Assembly (NCBI RefSeq): GCF_016909495.1
Contig: NZ_JAFBFW010000009.1
Coordinates: 91,902-155,901 of the forward strand
Origin: Pantoea coffeiphila
Lineage (GTDB): Bacteria > Pseudomonadota > Gammaproteobacteria > Enterobacterales > Enterobacteriaceae
Length of the DNA stretch: 64,000 nt
Direction: 5' to 3'
This document shows, piece by piece, positions 8,823 to 16,896 of the stretch. The notes under the pieces were generated by a model. The model made no database searches, was not told the origin of the DNA, and was given only the letters and a program-made list of their open reading frames with translations. A program made the translations under genes and the position numbers. Each line of letters opens with the position of its first letter. The stretch's first letter is position 1.

Positions 8823-9706
8823 CCTCTGGCTCCCGGTGCGGTAGTTTCCGCCGCTGAACCCAGATAGGCGGCAATCACCGCCGGATTTTGCCGGATCTCA
8901 TCCGGCGTTCCCGTCGCGATATTGCGCCCGTACTCCAGTACCACAACGCGATCGGACAGACTCATCACCACCGCAATATCGTGCTCGATCAGCAAAATGG
9001 TGGTGCCGAAATGGCGGCGTATCTCGCGGATAAGCTCGCTAAGCTGCTGTTTATCCGCCAGCGTCATTCCCGCCATCGGTTCGTCGAGCAGCAGCAGGCG
9101 AGGGCGGGCAACCAGCGCTCTCGCCAGCTCAACGCGTTTTTGCATGCCGTAGGACAAACTGGTCGTCAGGCGCGATGCCACTGCATCCAGACCGAAGAAA
9201 TTCATCACCGCCTGCGCCTGCTGAAGCTGGCTTTCGCGCTCATGCCGCGCGCGGGACAAGCCGAAAACCTCGCTCAGCAGAGATGTTTGCCGACGGTGTG
9301 CCAGCCCCTGCAAAATGTTATCGACCACGGAAAGGCCGCTAAACAGCGCAAGATTCTGGAAGGTCCGGGCCACGCCCGCACTGGCGAGCTTTTCCGGGCG
9401 AATTGAACGAAAGCGATGCTCGTCAAGCCCGATCTCGCCGCGATCGGGCCGGTAAATACCGGAAATCACATTCAGCAGGGTGCTTTTCCCCGCGCCGTTC
9501 GGGCCGATAATTGCCAGTAACGATGACGGTTCCGCCCGCAGCGAGACGTCACTTAAGGCCTTAACCCCGCCAAATGAGAGCGAAATACCAGAAAGCTGTA
9601 GCGATGCGCCCGGCTTCCTGGCTCTGGCCGTTTCGGCTGAGTAACCCGCTAACGGCGATTGTCGCAGTGCCGCCAGCGAGGTCGGGGATAGTTCTGATAA
9701 CGACAT
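8819..9706 (-). CDS. livG: ABC transporter ATP-binding protein, LivG-type, with N-terminal extension
   Basis: First gene of the operon. Walker A GPNGAGKST lies at residues 68-76, the signature is the LivG variant LSYGMQKR, and Walker B is LLLLDEP. About 35 residues (serine- and alanine-rich, up to RKPGASLQL) precede the ABC domain, more than a usual LivG. ATG 9706 has AGGAGAG just upstream, so the long start is probably real and not an annotation artefact. The 295 residues exceed the common length near 255. The extension has no obvious motif. Transcription should come from the sigma-54-type promoter at 9811-9826. Confidence 0.88.
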   Translation of the reverse strand: MSLSELSPTSLAALRQSPLAGYSAETARARKPGASLQLSGISLSFGGVKALSDVSLRAEPSSLLAIIGPNGAGKSTLLNVISGIYRPDRGEIGLDEHRFRSIRPEKLASAGVARTFQNLALFSGLSVVDNILQGLAHRRQTSLLSEVFGLSRARHERESQLQQAQAVMNFFGLDAVASRLTTSLSYGMQKRVELARALVARPRLLLLDEPMAGMTLADKQQLSELIREIRRHFGTTILLIEHDIAVVMSLSDRVVVLEYGRNIATGTPDEIRQNPAVIAAYLGSAAETTAPGARG

Positions 9707-9810
9707 ATTTCTCTCCTGGTCAGCAGCGCTTTCGATCGCTTTGCCGCTTTCTCATATAACTATTTGCAATTTATAAATATACAAACCAACCTTTAGGTTA
9801 TAAGAACATA

Positions 9811-9826
9811 AGCAGAATGTGTGCCA
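9811..9826 (-). promoter_or_regulatory. probable sigma-54 (RpoN) promoter of the liv-sfnB operon
   Basis: On the minus strand the sequence reads TGGCACACATTCTGCT. Against the sigma-54 consensus TGGCAC-R-N4-TTGC-W it has the invariant GG and GC at the right spacing and a single mismatch (CTGC for TTGC). It lies about 105 bases upstream of livG, and twin palindromes sit a further 70-110 bases upstream, the arrangement of an enhancer-dependent promoter. Confidence 0.7.
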
Positions 9827-9889
9827 AAGTTAGCAAAGGTTATTTTCTTTTTAATTCAGTTAATTAGACTGAAAACCAATGAAAGAAAA

Positions 9890-9936
9890 TGCTGCATTTG
9901 CAGCAGAAATGTTGTTTAGATGCTGCAAATGCAGCA
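9890..9936. promoter_or_regulatory. twin 16-bp palindromes, likely activator binding sites of the sigma-54 promoter
   Basis: TGCTGCATTTGCAGCA at 9890-9905 and TGCTGCAAATGCAGCA at 9921-9936 are exact reverse complements of each other. Each is itself a dyad (TGCTGCA, two central bases, TGCAGCA). Centre-to-centre distance is 31 bp, close to three helical turns, so two dimers would bind the same face. They lie about 100 and 130 bp upstream of the expected start of the liv-sfnB transcript. An SfnR-like enhancer-binding protein is a reasonable candidate; none is encoded in this window. Confidence 0.65.
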
Positions 9937-10192
9937 GCAAGGGTTCAACGGAAGGATATAGCGGGGAATGATCAACATTTAGCTAGTTTATGGTATTTAT
10001 GCTGTGCAAATGGCATTAAAAGCGATGATTATCTGGCTGTTTTCCTATTACGTATTGATCTGCTCGGTTTAACCCCTGGAGAAATAATATTAATCCGAAT
10101 TTCGCCCCGTTAAGGGAATCACGGGTGAAAGTTCGTAGGATTATTCTTACAATAGAGTTGATGATTACCCGACCATTTTCATGGAGTGACAG
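9937..10192. other. intergenic stretch with no recognised gene
   Basis: This is the rest of the 486-base gap between livG and yieE. It holds the upstream region of yieE. A 74-codon plus-strand frame starting at 9889 covers part of it, but it begins inside the palindrome, has no ribosome site and an unlikely composition. I see no RNA gene and no clear housekeeping promoter. Confidence 0.5.
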
Positions 10193-10936
10193 ATGGCAAG
10201 TCATTTTGCACGATGGACACTTGTCCAGACGAAAGCACAGGTTCACCGACTTCCGTTGCAGCTGGTAGAGCATTCAGCCAGCCTGGCGGAGAGGCGCCGT
10301 CGCCGCTATCTCGCGGCCAGAACGCTGCTGGCGGAACTGATGCTGCGGGTCTACGGCATCCCCCAGCTTCCCGATATCCGCCTTGCTGACGGCGGGCGCC
10401 CCTGTTTTTCCGATCCCGATCTGCCTGACTTCAGTATCTCCTACGCCGGAAATGTGGTTGGCGTTCTGCTGGCGGAAGAGGGCTGCCGTGCCGGCCTGGA
10501 TATGGAGATTGTTCGCGCACACAGCCGCCAGACTTTAGAGCAGTATCTGCACTCTTTTTCATCCGGTGAAAAAGCCTGGATCAACGCCCAGAACGATCCG
10601 TCTGAAGCCTGTACTCAAATCTGGACGCTTCGCCAAAGCATTCTGAAGATGACCGGGGAGGGTAACAGTGGTTTTGATGCGCTGCGCCTGCATCCCGCTT
10701 CGGGAAGGCTGCGTTCTTCAACCCTGGCCGATATTCAGGCTATCTGTGATGTGGAAGCGTTGATGGTCTGGTCCTGCGCGCTCTCACCGGGAACCGATCG
10801 GCTACAGCTGTGGGAATATGATGATTCTGAAGGGTGGAATTCACTGCAGAGTATTAACGTCTATTCGTTAAATATGGGGCCACGGGCACTGCGTTTAACC
10901 AGTCTGCCCGCCGAGAAGCAGCACTACTATTCCTGA
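10193..10936 (+). CDS. yieE: 4'-phosphopantetheinyl transferase-like protein YieE
   Basis: The 247-residue protein matches E. coli YieE as I recall it, starting MASHFAR and with FSISYAGNVVGV in place of the NxSHSG motif. The magnesium-binding GLDMEIVRA (G-x-D-x-E) is present. The region that normally reads W-x-x-KE-x-x-x-K is WTLRQSILK, so the catalytic Glu is replaced by Gln; E. coli YieE also departs here (RR), so this is a subfamily feature. Substrate carrier protein is unknown. In E. coli the order is yieE-yieF-adeP-yieH; here yieF is missing and adeP is directly convergent. The upstream promoter was not identified. Confidence 0.85.
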   Translation: MASHFARWTLVQTKAQVHRLPLQLVEHSASLAERRRRRYLAARTLLAELMLRVYGIPQLPDIRLADGGRPCFSDPDLPDFSISYAGNVVGVLLAEEGCRAGLDMEIVRAHSRQTLEQYLHSFSSGEKAWINAQNDPSEACTQIWTLRQSILKMTGEGNSGFDALRLHPASGRLRSSTLADIQAICDVEALMVWSCALSPGTDRLQLWEYDDSEGWNSLQSINVYSLNMGPRALRLTSLPAEKQHYYS

Positions 10937-10937
10937 T

Positions 10938-10964
10938 AGCAGGGTGGCGCAAGGCCACCCTGCT
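10938..10964. terminator. hairpin between convergent yieE and adeP
   Basis: AGCAGGGTGGC (10938-10948) pairs perfectly with GCCACCCTGCT (10954-10964) across a five-base loop. It begins one base after the yieE stop codon. The T-run on either side is poor, so it may act as a bidirectional, partly factor-assisted terminator. Confidence 0.6.
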
Positions 10965-10976
10965 GTTGCAGAGCGC

Positions 10977-12290
10977 TTAATGTGCGTCTACAAAGACAAT
11001 CTTCAGCACGAACAGCAGCGCCACCACTACCACGCACGGGCTGATTTCACGCCAGCGGCCGGTTCCCAGCTTCATCACGCAGTAAGAGATAAAGCCCAGC
11101 GCGATCCCTTCGGTAATCGAGAAGCTGAACGGCATCATCGCGGCGGTCACAAATGCCGGAACGGCTTCGGTCAGATCGTCCCATTTCACGCGTGCAAGGC
11201 TGGACGTCATCAGTACGCCAACGTAAATCAGCGCACCGGCTGCCGCATAGGCGGGCACCATGCCGGCCAGCGGAGACAGGAACATCACCAGCAGGAACAG
11301 AATTCCGGTGACTACCGCCATCAGCCCCGTGCGCCCACCGACGGACACGCCGGAAGAGCTTTCGATGTAGGCGGTAACAGAGGAAGTACCGATAAATGAA
11401 CCGGCCACCGAGCTGATGCTGTCAACGTACAGCGCCTGCTTCATGCGTGGGAATGTGCCTTTTTCATCGGTCAGACCGGCCTTATCGGTAACGCCGATCA
11501 GCGTGCCGGAGGAGTCAAACAGGTTGACCAGCATAAAGGAGAAGATAATCCCGGCCATGCCGATATTCAGTGAGCCTGCGAGATCCACCTGGCCCAGCAC
11601 CGACGTAACCGGCGGCGGCGCAGAGAAAATACCGGTGTATTTCACATCACCAATAGCCAGGCCAATGCCGGTGGTTACCACGATGGAAACCAGCACCGCA
11701 GCGTGAATATTGCGGGATGCCAGAATCGCGATGATAAAGAAGCCCAGCGCACCCAGCAGCACACTGTGCGAGGTCAGGTTACCCACGCTGACCAGCGTGG
11801 CTTCGTTCGGCACGATGATCCCGGCATTTTTCAGGCCCATCATCGCAATAAACAGCCCGATACCGGCGGTGATGCCCACGCGCAGGCTGACCGGGATATT
11901 CGAGATCATCCAGTAGCGCACGCGGAAAATGGTCAGCAGCAGCAGGCCGGTCGCGCCCCAGAAAATTGCCCCCATGCCCACCTGCCACGAGATACCCATC
12001 GCACCCACCACCACGAAGGCAAAGAAGGCATTCAGGCCCATTGCCGGTGCCAGCGCAACCGGCAGATTAGCCACCAGCCCCATCAGGATGCTACCGGCTG
12101 CGGCGATCAGGCAGGTGGTGACAAACACCGCCTGCGTATCCATACCTGCCACGCCGAGGATCTGCGGGTTAACAAAAACGATGTACACCATCGTCAGAAA
12201 CGTGGTGAAGCCGGCAATCACCTCAGTGCGTGCTGTGGTGCCATGCTCCTGCAATTTAAAAATCCGTTGTAACAAACCGGGATTAGTCAT
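10977..12290 (-). CDS. adeP: adenine permease AdeP (NCS2 family)
   Basis: The 437-residue inner-membrane protein is nearly identical over long stretches to E. coli AdeP (YieG), for example FKLQEHGTTARTEVIAGFTT, NLPVALAPAMGLNAFFAF, NLFDSSGTLIGVTDKAGL and GTSSVTAYIESSSGVSVGGR. It is a high-affinity proton-coupled adenine importer of the AzgA-like branch. The frame runs open to 12416, but ATG 12290 (MTNPGLLQRI) fits the family N-terminus and has GGA about ten bases upstream. A PurR box lies 85 bases upstream. Next to yieH as in E. coli. Confidence 0.94.
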   Translation of the reverse strand: MTNPGLLQRIFKLQEHGTTARTEVIAGFTTFLTMVYIVFVNPQILGVAGMDTQAVFVTTCLIAAAGSILMGLVANLPVALAPAMGLNAFFAFVVVGAMGISWQVGMGAIFWGATGLLLLTIFRVRYWMISNIPVSLRVGITAGIGLFIAMMGLKNAGIIVPNEATLVSVGNLTSHSVLLGALGFFIIAILASRNIHAAVLVSIVVTTGIGLAIGDVKYTGIFSAPPPVTSVLGQVDLAGSLNIGMAGIIFSFMLVNLFDSSGTLIGVTDKAGLTDEKGTFPRMKQALYVDSISSVAGSFIGTSSVTAYIESSSGVSVGGRTGLMAVVTGILFLLVMFLSPLAGMVPAYAAAGALIYVGVLMTSSLARVKWDDLTEAVPAFVTAAMMPFSFSITEGIALGFISYCVMKLGTGRWREISPCVVVVALLFVLKIVFVDAH

Positions 12291-12374
12291 TATGTGTTTC
12301 CAGAAACGGAGAAAAATGTCGACGGCTATCCTACCCCATAATGATGCGTTTTGGATGGGGGGTAACCGGTTTTT

Positions 12375-12390
12375 TCGCAACCGATTGCGC
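12375..12390 (-). promoter_or_regulatory. PurR operator upstream of adeP
   Basis: The bases TCGCAACCGATTGCGC match the PurR consensus core GCAA-N-CG-N-TT-N-C without mismatch; only the two outermost positions differ. The position, 85 bases upstream of the adeP start, suits repression by PurR with hypoxanthine or guanine. E. coli adeP is, to my knowledge, also in the PurR regulon. Confidence 0.7.
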
Positions 12391-12502
12391 TGTTTTCGCC
12401 GTCGAATCACTACCATTAACCGTAATTGACATTTGCAGTCGCAATCCTGCTACAGTCGCGTAAAGTAGAAAAGAAAGCCTAACCGACCTGAAGGACGCAC
12501 AG

Positions 12503-13165
12503 ATGTCAGTGGAGTGTGTATTTTTTGATTGTGATGGAACGCTGGTAGACAGCGAAGTGCTCTGTACCCAGGGCTATGTGAATACCTTTGCGCAGTTTGG
12601 CGTTACGCTTTCGCTGCAGGAGATGTTCGAGAAATATAAGGGCGTTAAGCTGTATGACATCGTGGCCGATGTCTGCGAACAGCATGGCCTGACCACCCCG
12701 GTTGAGGTGCTTGAACCGGCCTACCGCGCCGAAGTAGCAAGACTGTTCGATCTGGAACTGAAGGCGATCCCCGGCGCTAAAGCGCTGGTAGAAAGCATTC
12801 AGGTGCCAATGTGTGTCGTATCCAACGGTACGGTACCGAAAATGCAGCACTCGCTGGGCCTGACCGGGCTGCTGCCTTTTTTCAGCGATCGCCTCTACAG
12901 CGGCTACGATATCCAGCACTGGAAGCCCGAGCCGGAGCTGATGCACCACGCCGCGCAGCAGATGGGCATCCCGATTGAGCATTGCATCCTGGTGGATGAC
13001 TCCGAAGCCGGGGCAAAAGCGGGGATCGCCGCCGGTATTCCGGTATTTTACTACTGCGCGGACGCGCACAATCCCGCTATCGACCATCCGCTGGTCACCG
13101 TATTTACAGATATGGCGCAGCTTCCCGCCCTGTGGCGTGACAAAGGCTGGCAGCTGACGCGCTAG
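12503..13165 (+). CDS. yieH: 6-phosphogluconate phosphatase YieH (HAD superfamily)
   Basis: The 220-residue protein has HAD motif I FFDCDGTLVDSE (Asp9 and Asp11), motif II VVSNGT, Lys in HWKPEPEL and motif IV LVDDSEAGAKAGIAAG. These, together with its place beside adeP, identify YieH, which dephosphorylates 6-phosphogluconate and has weak phosphoramidase activity in E. coli. ATG 12503 has GAAGGA upstream. A TTGACA at 12426-12431 could be the -35, but the matching -10 is weak. It ends before a 117-base gap without recognisable features. Confidence 0.9.
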   Translation: MSVECVFFDCDGTLVDSEVLCTQGYVNTFAQFGVTLSLQEMFEKYKGVKLYDIVADVCEQHGLTTPVEVLEPAYRAEVARLFDLELKAIPGAKALVESIQVPMCVVSNGTVPKMQHSLGLTGLLPFFSDRLYSGYDIQHWKPEPELMHHAAQQMGIPIEHCILVDDSEAGAKAGIAAGIPVFYYCADAHNPAIDHPLVTVFTDMAQLPALWRDKGWQLTR

Positions 13166-13282
13166 CGGCCGGGCCAGCGCCGGGTATAGAAACAGTCTAT
13201 ATCCGGCCGGAATAAATCAATTTCACTTCATCCCCTCCCTGGCCCTATGCTGCTACAGCACAGGTATCGGCCAGGAGAGAAC

Positions 13283-13552
13283 ATGGAAAACCAACGACTT
13301 GCTACCGCCGTACTGGCGGCACTCGGCGGCGCGGATAACGTCGCCGCACTGCGCTACTGCGCCAGCCGCGTTCGGTTAAAACTGCACGATAACACCCAAA
13401 TTGACCGGCAGCTGATTGAGCAGCAGCCCCCGGTCAGAGCGCTGCTGGAGGTCACCCTTGCCCCGCAGCTTACCGAGTTCCAGCTGGTGATGGGGCCGGG
13501 CCAGTCGCGGCCGCTGTATCAGGCGCTGGTCGAACGGGTCGGTGAAAAGTAG
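13283..13552 (+). CDS. stand-alone PTS EIIB domain protein (glucose/sucrose EIIB type)
   Basis: Only the EIIB domain is present, 89 residues from ATG 13283 (AGGAG just upstream); the frame opens earlier but without a ribosome site. The motif GGADNVAALRYCASRVRLKL contains the phosphorylatable Cys26 in the place where complete permeases read CxTRLR. There is no EIIC or EIIA nearby, so it cannot transport on its own. It ends directly against the stop of the convergent LysR gene. It may pass phosphate to a distant EIIC or serve as a sensor; both are inference. Confidence 0.8.
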   Translation: MENQRLATAVLAALGGADNVAALRYCASRVRLKLHDNTQIDRQLIEQQPPVRALLEVTLAPQLTEFQLVMGPGQSRPLYQALVERVGEK

Positions 13553-14506
13553 CTACGACACCAGATGGCGAACCGGTTCAAGGAACTGATGTAACAGCTC
13601 CTGCATTTGCACCACATGGGGCGCATCGGCCTTTTCCCGCATCAAATAGATGCCGACCGTACACGGCTGGCTTTCTTCTGCCAGCTGCAAAGGCTCAAGG
13701 CCATACCGGGCAAAATACCCCGCCATGCAGGAAGGGTAGTTCAGCATCATTGCGTCAGAGTCGTTAATCATATCCACCGCCGACATCATTGAGCTGGTAG
13801 ACCAGATCACCCGCTCGGCCAGGTGCAGACGATTACGCGCCTGCCTTTTGTGCTGCATATCATCCATCATATGCTGGTAGCGGCTCTCGTCCGGCGTCAG
13901 CTCCACATAGGGGTATCCCAGCAGCTCGTACTCCTCCACCGGCCTGCCCAGCAGCGGATGCCCGCCGCGGACAAACATGCTATCGCGCGTGCTGAACAGC
14001 GGCAGAAAACTGATGCCCGCCTTCGGATTCAATCCTTTGATTTCATGTCCGATAAACAGATCGATATCGCCCCCCAGCAGCAGATCCATCAGGCGCAGGT
14101 GATTGCCGAGATCGATATGAATATTGACCGTGGGATGCAGGGTGCGATAGGCGTTAAAGCTGTCGCGAACGAACATATACCACCAGGCATGTCCCGCCCC
14201 CATCCGCAGGCTCTGCCCCTGCCGGGCTTTTATCGAAGCCAGCTTAATCAGGGTGTTATCGTAGATGCGCTGCATCATCTGGGCCTGCTCCAGCAGCAGC
14301 TCACCAAATTCCGTGGTATTCACCCCGGTTGAGGTGCGCTCCAGCAGCTGCACGCCTAAATTCTCTTCCAGTTTCTTCATGTTATGGGTCAAGGTGGGCT
14401 GACTCAGGCAAAGTTTGTTTGCCGCATGGCTCACATTTCCCAACATCGCGACTTCGATAAACTGACGTAAAATTTTGTCCACGATCATATTTTCCGCAAG
14501 TGACAT
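13553..14506 (-). CDS. LysR-family regulator of the adjacent sugar ABC/GH4 operon
   Basis: The 317-residue protein has an N-terminal winged helix (VDKILRQFIEVAMLGNVSHA, then LSQPTLTHNMKKLEENLG) and a C-terminal periplasmic-binding-like effector domain, standard for LysR proteins. It is transcribed divergently from the sugar transporter operon beginning at 14609, with a 102-base shared regulatory region. In the Erwinia rhapontici palatinose cluster, as I recall it, a LysR gene (palR) stands in the same place. Start is ATG 14506, or possibly the internal Met7 at 14488. Its stop abuts the EIIB gene tail to tail. Confidence 0.88.
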   Translation of the reverse strand: MSLAENMIVDKILRQFIEVAMLGNVSHAANKLCLSQPTLTHNMKKLEENLGVQLLERTSTGVNTTEFGELLLEQAQMMQRIYDNTLIKLASIKARQGQSLRMGAGHAWWYMFVRDSFNAYRTLHPTVNIHIDLGNHLRLMDLLLGGDIDLFIGHEIKGLNPKAGISFLPLFSTRDSMFVRGGHPLLGRPVEEYELLGYPYVELTPDESRYQHMMDDMQHKRQARNRLHLAERVIWSTSSMMSAVDMINDSDAMMLNYPSCMAGYFARYGLEPLQLAEESQPCTVGIYLMREKADAPHVVQMQELLHQFLEPVRHLVS

Positions 14507-14515
14507 AGATATTTT

Positions 14516-14526
14516 CTATAGCATAG
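14516..14526. promoter_or_regulatory. dyad CTAT-N3-ATAG, possible LysR-regulator box
   Basis: CTAT (14516-14519) and ATAG (14523-14526) form a short dyad in the intergenic space between the LysR gene and the divergent sugar-transport operon. It lies ten bases upstream of the regulator's start and about 85 bases upstream of the operon, suitable for autoregulation. The dyad is short, so the call is tentative. Confidence 0.3.
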
Positions 14527-14608
14527 CCAAATAAATCGATTTCCTTCAATGATCCGCTTTCGCTAGCTTGTCCGGTAACGGCACCCGGCCGCTAACTGAG
14601 AGGACGTC

Positions 14609-15874
14609 ATGAGAAAAGTGATTCCGAGCCTGCTTGTCTGCGCGGCGGCGCTGCTATCTGCTCCCACCCTGGCCGATACCCTGCGTATGGAGTGCCCACC
14701 CAGCAGGGAAGGCCGCCAGTTCTGTCATGACATCAAGCAGCGCTTTGAAGCGCAAACCGGCCATAAGCTGGAATTTATCGATCTCCCCCGCGCCTCGGAT
14801 GAAAAGCTGTCGCTGTTTCAACAGCTGTTTGCGGCGAAAGACAGCAGCGCCATCGATCTGTTTCAGGCCGATACCGTGTGGATCGGCGTACTGAACAAGC
14901 ATCTGCTGGATCTCACCGATCGCGTCGGCAGCATGCGCGACGATTTCTTCCCCTCCGCCTGGCAAAACAACGTGGTTAACGGTCGGGTCAAAGCCGTACC
15001 CGCTTTTCTGGATACCGGCGCGCTCTACTACCGCAAAGACCTGCTTGAGCGCTACGGCGAACAGCCGCCAAAAACCTGGGATGAGATGGCCCGCATCAGT
15101 ACGCGCATTCAGCAGCAGGAGCGCGAGGCCGGGCATAAAAACTTTTGGGGTCTGGTGTTTCAGGGCAAATCCTACGAGGGGCTGACCTGCAATGCGCTGG
15201 AGTGGGTGGCTTCGCAGAGCGGTGGCGACTTTATTACCCAGGACGGCGCGATCACCATCAATAACCCGCAGGCGGCGCAGGCGCTGGATAAAGCTGCGGG
15301 CTGGATCGGCAACATCGTGCCGCGCGGCGCGCTGGGCTACATGGAAGAGGAGTCACGCGCGGTATTTCAGAACGGTGATGCGCTGTTTATGCGCAACTGG
15401 CTGTACGCCTGGGTCCTGACCCAGGACAGCAGCAGCGCAATCAAAGGCAAAGTGGGCCTGATGCCGCTGCCCGCAGGCGATGAAGGTCGTTCACTCAGTA
15501 CACTTGGCGGCTGGCAGTGGGCGATCAGCGCCTACACCAAAAACCCCGATGCCGCCTTCGAACTGCTGAAAATCGTCAGCGATGCCAAATCGCAGCGCGA
15601 AGGGCTGACGCTGATGGGCTGGCCGCCGTCGCGCATCGCACTGTATGACGATCCGCAGGTGCTGGCCCAGGTGCCCTATCTGGCCAGCTTCAAGGAGATT
15701 TTCGCCAGGGCCATTCCGCGCCCGGCCACCCAGACCAAACGCCAGTACGCCCAGGTTTCCCGGGCGATCTACAACGCCACCTTTAATGTGCTTCGCGGCA
15801 GCAGCGATGGCGCAACGGCAGTCGCTGGTCTGCAGCAGCGCCTGGAAAGAATCAAAGCCAGAGAGTGGCGCTGA
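14609..15874 (+). CDS. sugar ABC transporter substrate-binding protein (family 1), PalE-like
   Basis: The 421-residue protein has a Sec signal peptide (cleavage near TLA-DT, residue 22) and the family-1 solute-binding fold seen in maltose/trehalose/palatinose binders: FIDLPRASDEKLSLFQQLFA, IDLFQADTVWIGVL, AVPAFLDTGALYYRKDLLE and LGGWQWAISAY. It opens an operon SBP-permease-permease-GH4-ATPase, divergent from a LysR regulator. This order equals palE-F-G-H-K of Erwinia rhapontici as I remember it. The likely ligand is an alpha-glucosidic disaccharide such as palatinose or trehalulose, by context only. Confidence 0.88.
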   Translation: MRKVIPSLLVCAAALLSAPTLADTLRMECPPSREGRQFCHDIKQRFEAQTGHKLEFIDLPRASDEKLSLFQQLFAAKDSSAIDLFQADTVWIGVLNKHLLDLTDRVGSMRDDFFPSAWQNNVVNGRVKAVPAFLDTGALYYRKDLLERYGEQPPKTWDEMARISTRIQQQEREAGHKNFWGLVFQGKSYEGLTCNALEWVASQSGGDFITQDGAITINNPQAAQALDKAAGWIGNIVPRGALGYMEEESRAVFQNGDALFMRNWLYAWVLTQDSSSAIKGKVGLMPLPAGDEGRSLSTLGGWQWAISAYTKNPDAAFELLKIVSDAKSQREGLTLMGWPPSRIALYDDPQVLAQVPYLASFKEIFARAIPRPATQTKRQYAQVSRAIYNATFNVLRGSSDGATAVAGLQQRLERIKAREWR

Positions 15875-15906
15875 TATCGCCCTGTAAACCTACCGGAGCC
15901 TGCACG

Positions 15907-16896
15907 ATGAAAGATGAAACGCGTTCCTTATCCCTGACGGCAACGCCGGAACCGCACGCGGTAACCTCGGCGAAACGCAGCAAACTGAATCATCAGCAGC
16001 GGCGCAGCCGCGTGGCCTGGCTGCTGGTGGCACCCGCTATGCTGCTGCTGGCGACAGTGGCGGGATGGCCGCTGTTGCGCACCCTGTTCTACAGCTTCAC
16101 CGATGCCATGCTGGATACGCCGGACGATTATCGTTTCGTCGGCTTCGCTAACTACCTCGACTTCGCCGACGGCGGCCATCGCTTCGGCATCCTGGCCGAT
16201 CCGCAGTGGTGGCTGGCGGTGGGCAATACGCTGCGCTTCAGCCTGATTTCGGTATCGCTGGAGCTGGTGTTTGGCATGCTGCTGGCGCTGCTGATGAACC
16301 AGAAGTTTCGCGGTCAGGGCCTGGTGCGCACCGCCATTCTGGTTCCCTGGGCTATCCCGACGATCGTCTCCGCCAAGATGTGGGGCTGGATGTTCCACGA
16401 TCAGTACGGCGTGGTGAACGACCTGCTGCTGAAGCTGGGCGTTATCAGCACGCCGCTGGCCTGGGTGGCAGAACCGAATCTGTCGATGTGGGCGGTCATT
16501 ATCGCCGACGTGTGGAAAACCACGCCGTTTATGGCGCTGATGCTGCTGGCCGCGCTGCAGCTGATCCCCGGCGATCTGTATGAAGCCGCCCGGGTTGACG
16601 GGGCCAATGCCTGGCAGCGTTTCCGCCGCATCACGCTGCCGCTGATTATGCCCGCGATGATCGTTGCGCTGATTTTCCGCGTGATGGATGCGCTGCGGGT
16701 GTTTGACCTGATTTACGTCCTGACCTCTAACAGCGAAGCCACGGTATCGATCTCCGGCTATGCCCGCGACCTGATGGTCAGCTATCAGCAGATGGGTTCC
16801 GGCTCTGCCGCCTCGGTACTGGTGTTCATGATGGTCGCGGGTATCGCCGCCTGCTTCCTGGCGGCGGGCCGCTTCAATAACGGAGAAAACAAATGA
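15907..16896 (+). CDS. sugar ABC transporter permease (MalF type), PalF-like
   Basis: The 329-residue membrane protein has six main hydrophobic segments and the EAA loop EAARVDGANAWQRFRRITLP, which docks onto the ATPase. The frame opens at 15865, but ATG 15907 (MKDETRSLSL) follows CCGGAG at the right distance and avoids overlap with the binding-protein stop. A lysine/arginine-rich N-terminus (SAKRSKLNHQQRRSR) precedes the first membrane segment, as usual for this subunit. It ends in an ATGA overlap with the next permease gene. Confidence 0.9.
   Translation: MKDETRSLSLTATPEPHAVTSAKRSKLNHQQRRSRVAWLLVAPAMLLLATVAGWPLLRTLFYSFTDAMLDTPDDYRFVGFANYLDFADGGHRFGILADPQWWLAVGNTLRFSLISVSLELVFGMLLALLMNQKFRGQGLVRTAILVPWAIPTIVSAKMWGWMFHDQYGVVNDLLLKLGVISTPLAWVAEPNLSMWAVIIADVWKTTPFMALMLLAALQLIPGDLYEAARVDGANAWQRFRRITLPLIMPAMIVALIFRVMDALRVFDLIYVLTSNSEATVSISGYARDLMVSYQQMGSGSAASVLVFMMVAGIAACFLAAGRFNNGENK

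Noticed and set aside
9889..10113. 74-codon plus-strand frame upstream of yieE
   Set aside because: It starts inside the first palindrome, has no ribosome binding site, and its product reads like random translation of repeats.
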